Source: an uncultured Collinsella sp. (GTDB taxonomy: Bacteria; Actinomycetota; Coriobacteriia; Coriobacteriales; Coriobacteriaceae). From it: DNA of 64,000 nt. A program made the translations under genes and the position numbers. The notes below the pieces were generated by a model that saw nothing but the letters and a program-made list of their open reading frames with translations, was not told the origin of the DNA and did not search any database. The stretch is taken from positions 1 to 64,000 of the forward strand of contig CAAENX010000019.1 of the NCBI GenBank assembly GCA_900757495.1, in the 5' to 3' direction. This document shows positions 52,213 through 61,390 of the stretch, in pieces (within the stretch, counting starts at the first letter, position 1; each line of letters begins with the position of its first letter).

Positions 52213-53814
52213 ATGAACCAGATACTTCTCTTTATCGGCCTCGTCATTATTCTGTGCCTGACCATCAAACCCGTCGGCAAAAAGCTCCCCTTCCCCACCC
52301 TGCTCATCTTTATCGCACTCGGCATGCTGCTGGGCGTCAACGGTCCGGCGCACATCGACTTTAGCGACTACGCGCTCACCGAAACCGTCTGCAGCACAGC
52401 GCTGCTGTTCATCATGTTCTACGGCGGCTTTAACACCAACATCGACCGTGCCAAACCCGTCGCCGTGCCCGCGGTGCTACTGAGCACGCTCGGCGTCGTC
52501 ATCACCGCCGGCGTCACCGGTGCGTTCGCGCATTTTGTACTGGGCTTCGACTGGATCGGCGGCCTGCTGCTGGGATCAGTCGTGGCATCCACCGACGCGG
52601 CCAGCGTCTTTAGCGTGCTGCGCGAGCACAACCTGTCGCTAAAGGGCGGCACCGACTCGTTACTCGAGGTCGAATCGGGCTCCAACGACCCCGTCGCCTA
52701 CATGCTCACCGCCGTGCTCGCCACACTCGCGGCCGGCGGCGACATTAACATCCCCGTTCTGCTGACCAAGCAAATCATCCTAGGGGTAGGCCTGGGCCTT
52801 GTCATCGGCTGGGCATCGGGCCGCCTGATTGGGCGCGCACATGCAACAGCCGATGGTGCGCAGACCATCTTTTTATTCGCCGTGGCGATCGTGGCCTACG
52901 CGCTGCCGAGCTATCTGGGCGGCAACGGCTTTTTGGCCGTGTACCTGGCAGGCATTGTACTGGGCGCGAGCGATATCACCGGCAAGGTCGAGCTGGCGCA
53001 CTTCTTCGACACCCTCACCGAGATGGCCGAGATGACCATCTTCTTTTTGCTCGGCCTGCTCGTGACGCCCGCCCGCCTGCCGCAAATGCTGCTGCCGGGC
53101 CTGGCACTCATGGCGTTTATGCTCTTTGTGAGCCGTCCCATCGCCGTTGGCATGCTACTGGCGCCCTTTAAGACGAACCCCCGCCAGGTTGCGCTCGTAA
53201 GCTGGGCGGGCCTGCGCGGCGCAGCTTCGGTCGTGTTTAGTCTCTTTGCCGTGGTGGCCGGTGTTCCCGGCGGTCACGACCTGTTTGACCTTGTGTTTGT
53301 AATTGCCGTATCGAGCATTGTGGTGCAAGGTTCGCTGCTACCGGCGGTGGCAAAGAAACTCGATATGATCGACGCGACCGGCGACGTACGCCGTACCTTT
53401 AACGATTACCGCGACGAGGACGGCATGTCGTTCGTTAAGCTCAAGGTGGGCGCGGGACATCCGTTTGCCGGTCGCTCGCTCGCCGATATTGGCAGTGCGA
53501 CGGACATGCTCGTCGTCCTGGTGCTGCGCGACGGTGCCCATCCGGTGCTGCCCAATGGCGATACCGTGATTGAGGAAGGTGATCTGCTGGTTATGGCCGC
53601 TCCAACGTTTGAGGAGCGTGCCGAGGTTACGCTGCGCGAGGTCACCGTTACGCCCCACGGTCGCTTTGCTGGACAGCGTCTGCGCGACGTGCCGCAAGGC
53701 AAGCACCCGTTTATCGTCGTGATGCTCAAGCGCGAAGGCCAAACGATCATCCCCGACGGCGACACCCTAATATACGCCGGCGACGAAGCCGTCATCGCCA
53801 CGCTGGCGTCGTAG
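52213..53814 (+). CDS. Cation/proton antiporter with TrkA-C domains
   Basis: The 533-residue protein has an antiporter domain of about 12 helices with FDWIGGLLLGSVVASTDAASVFSVL and EVESGSNDPVAYML, which contain the conserved Asp pair of the CPA1 family. Two TrkA-C-type regulatory domains follow, one at about 405-465 and one at about 470-530. The build matches K+/H+ antiporters of the CvrA/NhaP2 type. It probably exports potassium or sodium. AGGAG lies 13 bases before the ATG, further away than usual. No gene is seen in 51889-52212. Confidence 0.87.
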   Translation: MNQILLFIGLVIILCLTIKPVGKKLPFPTLLIFIALGMLLGVNGPAHIDFSDYALTETVCSTALLFIMFYGGFNTNIDRAKPVAVPAVLLSTLGVVITAGVTGAFAHFVLGFDWIGGLLLGSVVASTDAASVFSVLREHNLSLKGGTDSLLEVESGSNDPVAYMLTAVLATLAAGGDINIPVLLTKQIILGVGLGLVIGWASGRLIGRAHATADGAQTIFLFAVAIVAYALPSYLGGNGFLAVYLAGIVLGASDITGKVELAHFFDTLTEMAEMTIFFLLGLLVTPARLPQMLLPGLALMAFMLFVSRPIAVGMLLAPFKTNPRQVALVSWAGLRGAASVVFSLFAVVAGVPGGHDLFDLVFVIAVSSIVVQGSLLPAVAKKLDMIDATGDVRRTFNDYRDEDGMSFVKLKVGAGHPFAGRSLADIGSATDMLVVLVLRDGAHPVLPNGDTVIEEGDLLVMAAPTFEERAEVTLREVTVTPHGRFAGQRLRDVPQGKHPFIVVMLKREGQTIIPDGDTLIYAGDEAVIATLAS

Positions 53815-53828
53815 CGGCCACAGGGCAG

Positions 53829-54506
53829 CTAATTTGGGACGGCCTTCTTTCTAACTTCTTTTAGTAAGCCTTTTTTAAACGCAGTACTACCACCAAAAAA
53901 CTTCTGGTCAGTATTAGTCTGCTTATTTGCCTGATATTTCAGACTCGTGAACTCAATGGTACAGACATAGTCCGCGGCCTGAGCCAAATAGTAATCCGAT
54001 GAAGTTGTCGGCTTATAGATAACTGCATTTTTAGCCAAAGCGTAATCGATTGCCTTGTGAAGCGCACTCGAAACCGAACCCTGTCCTCCGTCGTAGTAAA
54101 TCTTTACAGCATCAAACTGCTGAAACCAACTCAAATTGTCGAATATGAAATCGATGATTTCACGCCGCATCGCATCAGCAATCTGTTTAAGAGTTCGGTA
54201 CCGATGCGTCTTGAATACAAACACCTTGTACGAGATGGGCAAATGTCGAAACATAACTCGAAATAGTGAGAACAGCCTTTTTCTCTCGCTGATGCCCAAG
54301 TCCTTGAACTGATCTTTTCCATTCATGAGAGGAGAAGCATGGAACGGAAGAAGCGGCAATCCGCTTTCGGCTACCGCCCTTTCATATTTCTCTATTCCCT
54401 CAGCGATGGGAATATCTTGTTCATGGAAAACAAAGGCCACAAGATAGTATCTTTCACGAAGATCATCGCTTCCAGATTCATCAATAAAGATACTCAGCTC
54501 TCGCAT
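53829..54506 (-). CDS. DUF3800 protein
   Basis: The 225-residue product begins MRELSIFIDESGSDD, the hallmark of DUF3800, a family with an RNase H-like fold and frequent linkage to defence islands. The later acidic residues (IYYDGG, SSDYYLAQAADYVC) fit its presumed metal site. The codons are much more AT-rich than those of its neighbours, suggesting transfer. AAGGA lies before the ATG. A terminator stands only 14 bases upstream of the start, between a good promoter and the gene. It is the last gene on the minus strand of the BREX region. Confidence 0.8.
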   Translation of the reverse strand: MRELSIFIDESGSDDLRERYYLVAFVFHEQDIPIAEGIEKYERAVAESGLPLLPFHASPLMNGKDQFKDLGISERKRLFSLFRVMFRHLPISYKVFVFKTHRYRTLKQIADAMRREIIDFIFDNLSWFQQFDAVKIYYDGGQGSVSSALHKAIDYALAKNAVIYKPTTSSDYYLAQAADYVCTIEFTSLKYQANKQTNTDQKFFGGSTAFKKGLLKEVRKKAVPN

Positions 54507-54520
54507 GGGCAATCCTTAAT

Positions 54521-54547
54521 AAAAAAGCCGGGGAAAACGTCCCCGGC
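54521..54547 (-). terminator. Intrinsic terminator directly before the DUF3800 gene
   Basis: GCCGGGG, a seven-base loop and CCCCGGC are followed on the minus strand by TTTTTT. It can end the BREX transcript or attenuate the DUF3800 transcript. Confidence 0.9.
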
Positions 54548-54559
54548 ACTTGGAAGCCC

Positions 54560-54571
54560 TCTCTTAAGAGA
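54560..54571. promoter_or_regulatory. Palindrome TCTCTTAAGAGA in the DUF3800 leader
   Basis: This exact 12-base palindrome lies just downstream of the promoter and upstream of the terminator, where a repressor could bind. Confidence 0.4.
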
Positions 54572-54582
54572 TGACCATCTAG

Positions 54583-54612
54583 TTTATACCATGAAGTTGG
54601 ACGTATGTTCAA
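54583..54612 (-). promoter_or_regulatory. Promoter of the DUF3800 gene
   Basis: On the minus strand TTGAAC and TATAAA are 18 bases apart. The start of transcription would be near 54576, giving a leader of about 70 bases that contains the palindrome and the terminator. Confidence 0.65.
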
Positions 54613-54661
54613 GCATGAGAATAAAATACAAACATATGTTCGTCAATAACAAAGATAGCCA

Positions 54662-54859
54662 TCATTCAGCGTCATCGTCGACGGCAAAGTCGTGGAGGTC
54701 GAGGCCTTCGCGTTCGGCCCGGGCTAGGAGCTCTTGGGGCGAATCGTCCTCGATATCCATCACGTCAAGCATAGCGGCCGGAAAGCCCACGCCCGCCGCA
54801 CTCCCCGCGCGGTCGAGTAGGCTCTCGCGCAGCTGATCTACATCAACGTCGATCTTCAT
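54662..54859 (-). CDS. Small acidic protein of the BREX locus, 65 aa
   Basis: The start at 54859 (MKIDVDVDQLRESLLDR) is set by GGGAGG 7 bases upstream. The protein is acidic, has the motif GVGFPAAMLDVMDIE near the middle and lacks cysteines or membrane segments. It follows the 450-residue unknown gene by 27 bases and is probably cotranscribed with brxL. I do not recognise it. An inhibitor, anti-toxin or adaptor role is only a guess from its size. Confidence 0.65.
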   Translation of the reverse strand: MKIDVDVDQLRESLLDRAGSAAGVGFPAAMLDVMDIEDDSPQELLARAEREGLDLHDFAVDDDAE

Positions 54860-54886
54860 GGTGAAACCTCCCGCCAAACCAGGCCC

Positions 54887-56239
54887 TTACCCGTCAGCGC
54901 CGAGCGCATCCACAGCAGCAACAAAAGCCGCCACCTGCTTGTCGTCCATCTGCGTGGCCAGGCGCCCCACGGGCTCATCGTAGGCTAACTGTACTTTATC
55001 GATAAAGCAATCCCAGGCACGCTCATCCACACGCACAGCGGCCTCGCAATACTGGCTGAGCTTTTTGAGTCCATACCAAAACGCATTCACATGGCGTGCA
55101 GGATCCTCGTCCAGCACACCATCGTAGCGCCGTCCGTTAAACTCACGCATGCGCGCCACGGCAACCTCGAGCGAGTCGCCGCCGTCGACCGAAGCCTCGT
55201 CCACAAGCTCGGGAATCGCAACTTCGCGCCGAACATTGTGCCTGGCAGCACCGTCATACTCGCCCACCAACACGTCTTCGTCAAACCGATCATCGTAGTC
55301 GAAATAGCTACTGCCGCGGCAAATCCCATGCGGCGAACCGGCACCAAAGGCACAGAACAACCCGCCGTCGGTAACAACGCGCCTATAGGCCTCAAACGAC
55401 TTCTTAACCTGAGCGAGCAACTCGGCAAGCTCCCCGGCATCGAACCCCGTCTCGCACGTAATGCAAACAAGCCCCGGCAACGATACCGGCTCCACCGTGC
55501 TCCCTGCAACGCGGGCAGCGCGTTCGGCCCGATACGCTTGGGCTGCCAAGCGCGCTCGCTGCGCAGCACCGCGCACATTAGTAAGCTCGCGCTCCAGCGC
55601 CACATCGCCAGCCACATCGCTCGCAAACGCGTCAGCACCCTGCGGCCCGGTCGCACTCAGCTCGGACTCAAACGTCGCCGTAATCATGCCGGCAAGGTCC
55701 GTTGTATCGGCGGTGCAACGCAGCTGCTCCAGCTGCGTGCATAGCAGATCGGCATCCAAGGGTGCGGCATCCACAACGCGCGCGTCACTCAGACGCGCCG
55801 CGCCCTGCAACACCAAAGCCCCCGCAGCATCGTATGCCGCACGAACCCTGTCCGCCGTATTGGCACGCAGCTTTACCTCGATAAACGCAAGCGTCTGCTC
55901 CAAGCGGGCCAACAGTTCGGCCTTGTCCTCCATACGCAAAAAGGCAGCATAGCGGCGCTCCATCTGCAGCGGGCCCACAACACCCGCCTGCTTGCGAGCG
56001 CGCGCAAGGGCCGCGCCCTCGACACGGCGAACATACCCGTCAACAGCCTGCACGGCAGAGTCGCGCGCAGCGTGCTCGGCAGCCTCGACGCCCCTAAGCA
56101 CACCCAGCAGCTCGCGGGAGCGCGCCTTGCGCACCAACTCCCCACGATCGTACTGCTCAAGCGCCGTCTGACGCTTGGCTACCGATTCAAAGCCAAACAG
56201 CTCGTCGAGCAGCTCGCCAACAGAACGCTCGCCCGCCAT
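54887..56239 (-). CDS. Unrecognised protein downstream of brxL, 450 aa
   Basis: The first 200 residues are mostly helical and charged (LARARKQAGV, KAELLARLEQTLAFIEVKL), probably coiled coil. The second half is mixed and contains CITCETGFDAGELAELLAQVKK, GICRGSSYFDYDDRFDEDV and NAFWYGLKKLSQYCEAAV. No Walker, nuclease or zinc motif is clear. Five cysteines are in the C-terminal half. It follows brxL by 74 bases with its own AGGAGG site and GC content like the operon. It is not one of the standard BREX proteins I know. A locus-specific accessory role is inferred from position. Confidence 0.7.
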   Translation of the reverse strand: MAGERSVGELLDELFGFESVAKRQTALEQYDRGELVRKARSRELLGVLRGVEAAEHAARDSAVQAVDGYVRRVEGAALARARKQAGVVGPLQMERRYAAFLRMEDKAELLARLEQTLAFIEVKLRANTADRVRAAYDAAGALVLQGAARLSDARVVDAAPLDADLLCTQLEQLRCTADTTDLAGMITATFESELSATGPQGADAFASDVAGDVALERELTNVRGAAQRARLAAQAYRAERAARVAGSTVEPVSLPGLVCITCETGFDAGELAELLAQVKKSFEAYRRVVTDGGLFCAFGAGSPHGICRGSSYFDYDDRFDEDVLVGEYDGAARHNVRREVAIPELVDEASVDGGDSLEVAVARMREFNGRRYDGVLDEDPARHVNAFWYGLKKLSQYCEAAVRVDERAWDCFIDKVQLAYDEPVGRLATQMDDKQVAAFVAAVDALGADG

Positions 56240-56313
56240 GGCAAGGCCTCCTTACCCGAACACGCCAATACGCTCGCGGGCCCACGCGCACGCAAGCCCG
56301 CTCGCCCGCACTT

Positions 56314-58647
56314 CTACAGATCCAGCGCCTTCTTTGCGGCGTCGACCGGGTCGCCATCCATGTAGAACACCGGGCTCAACCCCGAGATAATCTCGGACGA
56401 AACACTCTGCAAACCCGCGATGGCACTCAGCGGCAAAATCACACGCTTGGCGCCGGCGTTTTTGGCCACGCGCATAATGTCCTCGAGCCCACGAATCTCG
56501 TCCATGGAGCCCGACATACGTAAGATTCCCGGAATCGCCAGCGCGGGCATCACCGGACGGTTGCACGCCGCGGAGCACAGGCCCACAAACTCGGCGAGCG
56601 ACACTTCTTCGGACAGGCCCTTGCTCTGCAGGTCGTTATAGAACAGCAGATAATCCTTGGAGCCAATGTGCATGCCCGGCGCCACGCGGTTCGCCAGGTT
56701 CACAAAGTTGTCGAACGCGGCCTCCAGCGTATCGCGCACCGGCTTGTTAAAGGCCACGCCCTCGTGCTTAAACTTGCACTCGCCAGCAACGGCCTTGTTC
56801 TCCAGCTTGTACACGGCGACCTCGCCGCCCTGCGATCTGCCCACGCCAAACACATGGCCGGACAACAGCGGCCCGTCGGGAATCAGCGTGTCCTCGCTCT
56901 GCTCGGGCACGCGCACCACGTGCACGTCCTGCGGGTTGTCGGCATCCATATAGCCCAGGTTAACGTCGATAAACTCAACGCCCGCCATAATCTTGAGCTG
57001 CTCCTTTACGCGGCGACGGCCCTCGATGGCGTAGTCCAGCAACCAGCGCACGTCGTCCTTGTCCATGGCCTCGTCGGGGAACAGCAGCTTGGCAAGGCCG
57101 CTAAAGGTCTTGCGCACGGCGATCTCGTCACGCTTGTTAAAGTCGCTGTTAAAGCGGAAGTAACGGTCGATATGATGCGTAAAGTCCTTGCGGCGCATCT
57201 CCTTGCAAAACTCCGATAGGCAGTCGGTGATTAAGCCGTAATGCCCGGTCAGCAGGCTCGAACGCATCTTGGGAATCTCCCAGCCCGGCAGGTAATAGTG
57301 GATACGGTCGAAGAAGGCCGAATCGTTGTTAAACTCCGGCGGGAACGGATCAAACAGGTGCGTGGTCTTAAGGACGTTTTGCACGGTGTCGTTGATGTTG
57401 CCCTCAAAAACCATGGAGGCATCGGCGTTAATCTGGTCGCGGCCGCGCGCGTAGCTGCCACTCGCCATATAGTCCTTCATGATCTGCACGGCGTTGGTGT
57501 CCTTAAAGCGCATGCCGGCGACCTCGTCGAACGTCACGCAATCCCAATGGCCCACCAGGCCCACGCGATCGGCGCGCATGGAGTTCATACGGCCGAACAG
57601 GTTGGCCGTGGTGGTCTGCCCGCCCGAAAGCAAAATGGCGTAGGGCGAAACCTCTTTGTAGATATGGCTCTTGCCGGTGCCGCGGGGACCAAGCTCGCAC
57701 AGATTGTAGTTGCGCTCGATCAGCGGCACCATGCGCTCGATAAAGTGCAGGCGCTCCTTCTCCGAAAGCTCGCTGGGCTCATAGCCGGCAGAGCGCAGCA
57801 GCATGTTGAGCCACTCGTCGCGCGAGAAATACTGACGCTCCTCGATCATGGCGTCCAGGTCCAGGTTGGGCATCTGGATGGGCGTGAGCGACGCCACGCT
57901 AAACGGAGAGTCCTCGGGCCCACGCTTTTTGCGCTTGGCCTTGGAGCGGCGAGGCGCATCGTCGCCAAAGACATCCATGCCAAACTCGTCTTCCTCTTCC
58001 ATGGGACGACGATACTCGATGCTCATAATGCACCAAATACCACCCTGGAGAATCTTGGAATAGTCGCGAACGTACTCGGCCGGCATCACAAACGGCTCGA
58101 TGGTCAGGTTGGCAAAAGACGCCACGTAGATATCTTTGTACTCGTCGAGCTTGGCCGTCACCTTGTCGATGATGGTAAAACGACCCAGCTCGCGAATCTT
58201 GGACTTAATGCGCTCGGACTCATCGGGACGCACGTAGTTATCGGTGAAGATCCTGCGAATGCGGTCCAGGCCCTCTGCCACGGCATCCTCGTCGTCGGTT
58301 GAGCAGTACATGCCCAGCAGATACTCCAGTACAAAGGTGGGCACGTTGGCGCCGCGCTTCATAAGGGCCGTCAGGTCCTTACGCACGATCTTGCCAGCAA
58401 AGTGCTCGAGCAGCTTGCCGTCCAGCCCATCCATGTCGTAGCCGTCGTCCTCGGGGGCCTCGTCCACGGCCTGGTCATAGCCATCGGTCGAGGATTCGTC
58501 CTCGGCGGGCGGCGCGGCCTCCGCCGGCTCCGGGGCAGGCACAGTCTCCACCGCAGGCACGGCCTCCACCGCAGGCACAGCCTCCGCCGGCGCACTCACA
58601 TCAATCGAGGGAACTTCCCACAGATCGTCATCATGACTATCAAACAT
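56314..58647 (-). CDS. brxL: BrxL, Lon-like BREX protein
   Basis: The 777-residue product matches the BREX Lon-like protease/ATPase. It has Walker A LGPRGTGKSHIYKEVSPYA, Walker B CVTFDEVAGMRF, arginine-finger region RDQINADASMVFEGNIN and the C-terminal Lon-like domain. It is longer than usual. Residues 14-70 form an extra Ala/Pro/Glu-rich tract with a repeated AVPAVE unit, and residues about 220-250 contain a basic insert KAKRKKRG. It follows pglZ by 11 bases, with AGGAG before its ATG. BrxL is an AAA+ protein that binds DNA and is needed for, or modulates, phage defence. Confidence 0.93.
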   Translation of the reverse strand: MFDSHDDDLWEVPSIDVSAPAEAVPAVEAVPAVETVPAPEPAEAAPPAEDESSTDGYDQAVDEAPEDDGYDMDGLDGKLLEHFAGKIVRKDLTALMKRGANVPTFVLEYLLGMYCSTDDEDAVAEGLDRIRRIFTDNYVRPDESERIKSKIRELGRFTIIDKVTAKLDEYKDIYVASFANLTIEPFVMPAEYVRDYSKILQGGIWCIMSIEYRRPMEEEDEFGMDVFGDDAPRRSKAKRKKRGPEDSPFSVASLTPIQMPNLDLDAMIEERQYFSRDEWLNMLLRSAGYEPSELSEKERLHFIERMVPLIERNYNLCELGPRGTGKSHIYKEVSPYAILLSGGQTTTANLFGRMNSMRADRVGLVGHWDCVTFDEVAGMRFKDTNAVQIMKDYMASGSYARGRDQINADASMVFEGNINDTVQNVLKTTHLFDPFPPEFNNDSAFFDRIHYYLPGWEIPKMRSSLLTGHYGLITDCLSEFCKEMRRKDFTHHIDRYFRFNSDFNKRDEIAVRKTFSGLAKLLFPDEAMDKDDVRWLLDYAIEGRRRVKEQLKIMAGVEFIDVNLGYMDADNPQDVHVVRVPEQSEDTLIPDGPLLSGHVFGVGRSQGGEVAVYKLENKAVAGECKFKHEGVAFNKPVRDTLEAAFDNFVNLANRVAPGMHIGSKDYLLFYNDLQSKGLSEEVSLAEFVGLCSAACNRPVMPALAIPGILRMSGSMDEIRGLEDIMRVAKNAGAKRVILPLSAIAGLQSVSSEIISGLSPVFYMDGDPVDAAKKALDL

Positions 58648-58658
58648 AGCGCACACTC

Positions 58659-61367
58659 CTAAAAACCAAAGTCAGCAACAGGGGCAAACGAAACAGCGAT
58701 GGTATACGTCTCGCGCCAAACGATCTTGCCCGTCTCGCGCTCGCGGCAGACCAGATAGTACGGACCCTTGGCCGAGAATCCATCCGCCGCATGCAACGCA
58801 AACTTGGCATGCACCACGCGCTCCTGCGAGTTAACAGAAGTCTTGTTGGCATGCGCTTTGACCGTATCGCTCACCTCGTTGCCGCTTGCGTCGGTAAACA
58901 CCAGCTCATACTCGCACGGCAAGACCTTGCCTTGGGCGGGTTCTTCCTGGATCAAGTTGACCGAGAAGAGCGAGTTGGTCACTCGGCGTCCCTCACTTAG
59001 CACGCGCAGCGTCGCCACGCGCGTATCGACAAAGTCCTTGGAACCCGAGCGCGCACGCCAAAAACCGATAACGGGCACGCAGAGCTCCTGCAGGCTCATG
59101 CCGCCGTGGACGTAGTTGTTAGTGCCGCCGGGACGCTTGAAGTGCAGGTTCTCGCGCGGGGCAAATCCCTCAAAACCGGCACCCAAACGTCCCATGCCAA
59201 CATTAACAAACACCCCGCATGCCTCTTCCGAAAGCTTGGCCACGGCCTCGTTGGGCACCACCAGATGGCGCTTGCCGTGCATGACAGGAGCGTCAAGGAA
59301 GGGAAGGTCCGGCTTGCCGAGCATCTGGCACTCGCTGAGCTCCCGACGCGTGTAGATAAAGCCGTGGTCCGCCGTTATAACAACACGCGCGCCCGGGGCG
59401 TCGGTGCACACGCGACGCGCCAACGCGGCAAGTTCCTCCACGGTGTCCGCACAGGCATCGAAGACGTCATCCTGCGTAGTGGCCTTCTCGCCCGTAGCAT
59501 CGATCTTGTTGTGGTAGAGATAAACGAGCTTGGAGTCCTTGAGCAGCGCCTTGCGCTCGGTTCCCGCCATGTTGAGGTATGCGCTCGAGCGCAAAGCGCG
59601 GGCCGTAGACTCAACGTGGGCAAGCACGGCCTCGCGCTGCGGAGTCGTTGCGGTGGGCATGCCGTCAGCCAGCACGAACGCGCCGTCCGTTGCAAGCTTA
59701 AGCGCTTGGTGCGGCAGCAGTGCGGGCATGTCCACCTCGGTAATGGAGGGAAAGACCGCCTGCATGCTAGAGACCTTGACGTTGCCGCCACGCTCGCGCT
59801 CGAGCAGCGCCGCAACGTCGCGGGCCACCTCATAGCGAAGCGCGTCGCTCACGATAACGACCGTCGTCTTGGCAGAGCCCACAAAGGTGGGCAGCACATG
59901 CCAGTAGAATTCATCCTGCCGTGCAGGGCCATCGATGTAGCCGCAATCGGCCCACTCCCCTTGCGCAGCTGATGTCCAGCAGGCATTGGCATCGGCCAAA
60001 AACCAGTTGCTGTAGAGATTCTCCGCCCAGTCCACCACGGCTCGGGCAGGTTCCTCGAGTACATCGCACTCGACGGAGCGCGCCCGCAGATACGCGATGC
60101 ACATATGACGATAGGCGGCATCCATGGCATACCAATCGGACGTGTAGGCATCCCACACCTGCTGGGGCTGCGCCAGATGGAACCCACCCGCGTGTGTCTG
60201 CCTAAAAGAGCACATATCGGCCACAGCAGCAAGTAGGTCAAAGTAGCTCTCAACACGACGGTACCAGCTTAGGTCGCAACGGCGCGCAGCAAATGCGCGC
60301 GCATCCTCAATACGGTCCGCACCCTGGGCAAACGAGCTGAACAGCTGCGAGAGCACGGCCTCATTGACGCACGGAAACACATCAAGCGAGGTCAGCACAT
60401 CGATCGGCAAGGTCTCGAACCGCGCAAAGAGTCCACGGGCATCCTCGACCAAACGGCAGATCTCAAATAGGTCCTCGCTCGATGCCTGGGCATCGGCGGC
60501 CTGGTCCCACGTACGCACCGCCTCAAGACAATAGGGGCCGTAGGCGGGAGCCACATAGCTTTCGAGTCCCTTGAGCGCTCCCTCGGGAAGCGCGGTGGAT
60601 GCCGCCGTAAGGAGCACATGGGATGCAAGCATAAGCAGTGAGTCGCGCTCGTACAGCGGCCCATCAAACCCATAGCAGCGCAGCATAAAGGCAGAGAGGA
60701 CGTCGCGCACGCTGTACTTATCCACCAGCGCGGCCAGTGCCTCAGGACCCTCGTGCAGCAGTGTGGCCATGCAGCCGCGCAGCACAAACGCGGGCCGCGC
60801 GTCGCCCGGCTCCTTGCCGCCAAAGATTACCGTAAGGATTCCAAGCTCGATATCGGATGCGCCCGAGGCGTGCGGAACGCAAGCGACAAACTTAGCGCAG
60901 CGGGTCTTGGCATCAAAGAACGCCTTGTGCACTCGCAGGCTCTCGCGCACGGCGTCGATATTCTCGATGCCCAGCTGATCGGCCAAAAGCGAAAGATAGT
61001 CAGCCTGGAACTGATCGGCATACAGCTCAACATCGGCAAGCCAATCGCCCTCAAGCCTGCCGTGCGGGCAACGGCGATACAGCAAGATATCGTTCGCAAG
61101 GTCATCGCGGTTGATGAGCTTCTTGACGGCAAACATGCGGCCCTCGCAGGCCTCAACAAACCGCACCGGACGCTCAAAGTCACCGTGAGCAGGCATAACG
61201 CCGCCATCGGCCCCCGCGCCGTCGAAACCCTCGGCGGCCAATCGCTCAAACTCAGGGGCAAACTCGCCGTCCGCATCGTGCCAAACCACAACACGGCGCG
61301 GCGCGCATGCGGACAACGGCTGCAAAAACCGCAGCTTGAGCTGTTCTTCTACATCGATCTTGGGCAT
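58659..61367 (-). CDS. pglZ: PglZ, BREX phosphatase-fold protein
   Basis: The 902-residue product is a type 1 BREX PglZ. The alkaline-phosphatase superfamily core has TTVVIVSDALRYEVARDVAALLERE near 480, with the metal-binding Asp, and VVITADHGFIYTRRELSE near 650. The N-terminal region (RFLQPLSACAPRRVVVWHDADGEFA) is typical of PglZ type A. PglZ is essential for both methylation and phage exclusion in studied systems. It starts 23 bases after the PglX C-terminal gene, with AAGGAT just before its ATG. Confidence 0.94.
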   Translation of the reverse strand: MPKIDVEEQLKLRFLQPLSACAPRRVVVWHDADGEFAPEFERLAAEGFDGAGADGGVMPAHGDFERPVRFVEACEGRMFAVKKLINRDDLANDILLYRRCPHGRLEGDWLADVELYADQFQADYLSLLADQLGIENIDAVRESLRVHKAFFDAKTRCAKFVACVPHASGASDIELGILTVIFGGKEPGDARPAFVLRGCMATLLHEGPEALAALVDKYSVRDVLSAFMLRCYGFDGPLYERDSLLMLASHVLLTAASTALPEGALKGLESYVAPAYGPYCLEAVRTWDQAADAQASSEDLFEICRLVEDARGLFARFETLPIDVLTSLDVFPCVNEAVLSQLFSSFAQGADRIEDARAFAARRCDLSWYRRVESYFDLLAAVADMCSFRQTHAGGFHLAQPQQVWDAYTSDWYAMDAAYRHMCIAYLRARSVECDVLEEPARAVVDWAENLYSNWFLADANACWTSAAQGEWADCGYIDGPARQDEFYWHVLPTFVGSAKTTVVIVSDALRYEVARDVAALLERERGGNVKVSSMQAVFPSITEVDMPALLPHQALKLATDGAFVLADGMPTATTPQREAVLAHVESTARALRSSAYLNMAGTERKALLKDSKLVYLYHNKIDATGEKATTQDDVFDACADTVEELAALARRVCTDAPGARVVITADHGFIYTRRELSECQMLGKPDLPFLDAPVMHGKRHLVVPNEAVAKLSEEACGVFVNVGMGRLGAGFEGFAPRENLHFKRPGGTNNYVHGGMSLQELCVPVIGFWRARSGSKDFVDTRVATLRVLSEGRRVTNSLFSVNLIQEEPAQGKVLPCEYELVFTDASGNEVSDTVKAHANKTSVNSQERVVHAKFALHAADGFSAKGPYYLVCRERETGKIVWRETYTIAVSFAPVADFGF

Positions 61368-61390
61368 GGATATCCTTACCGTATCTGCAG

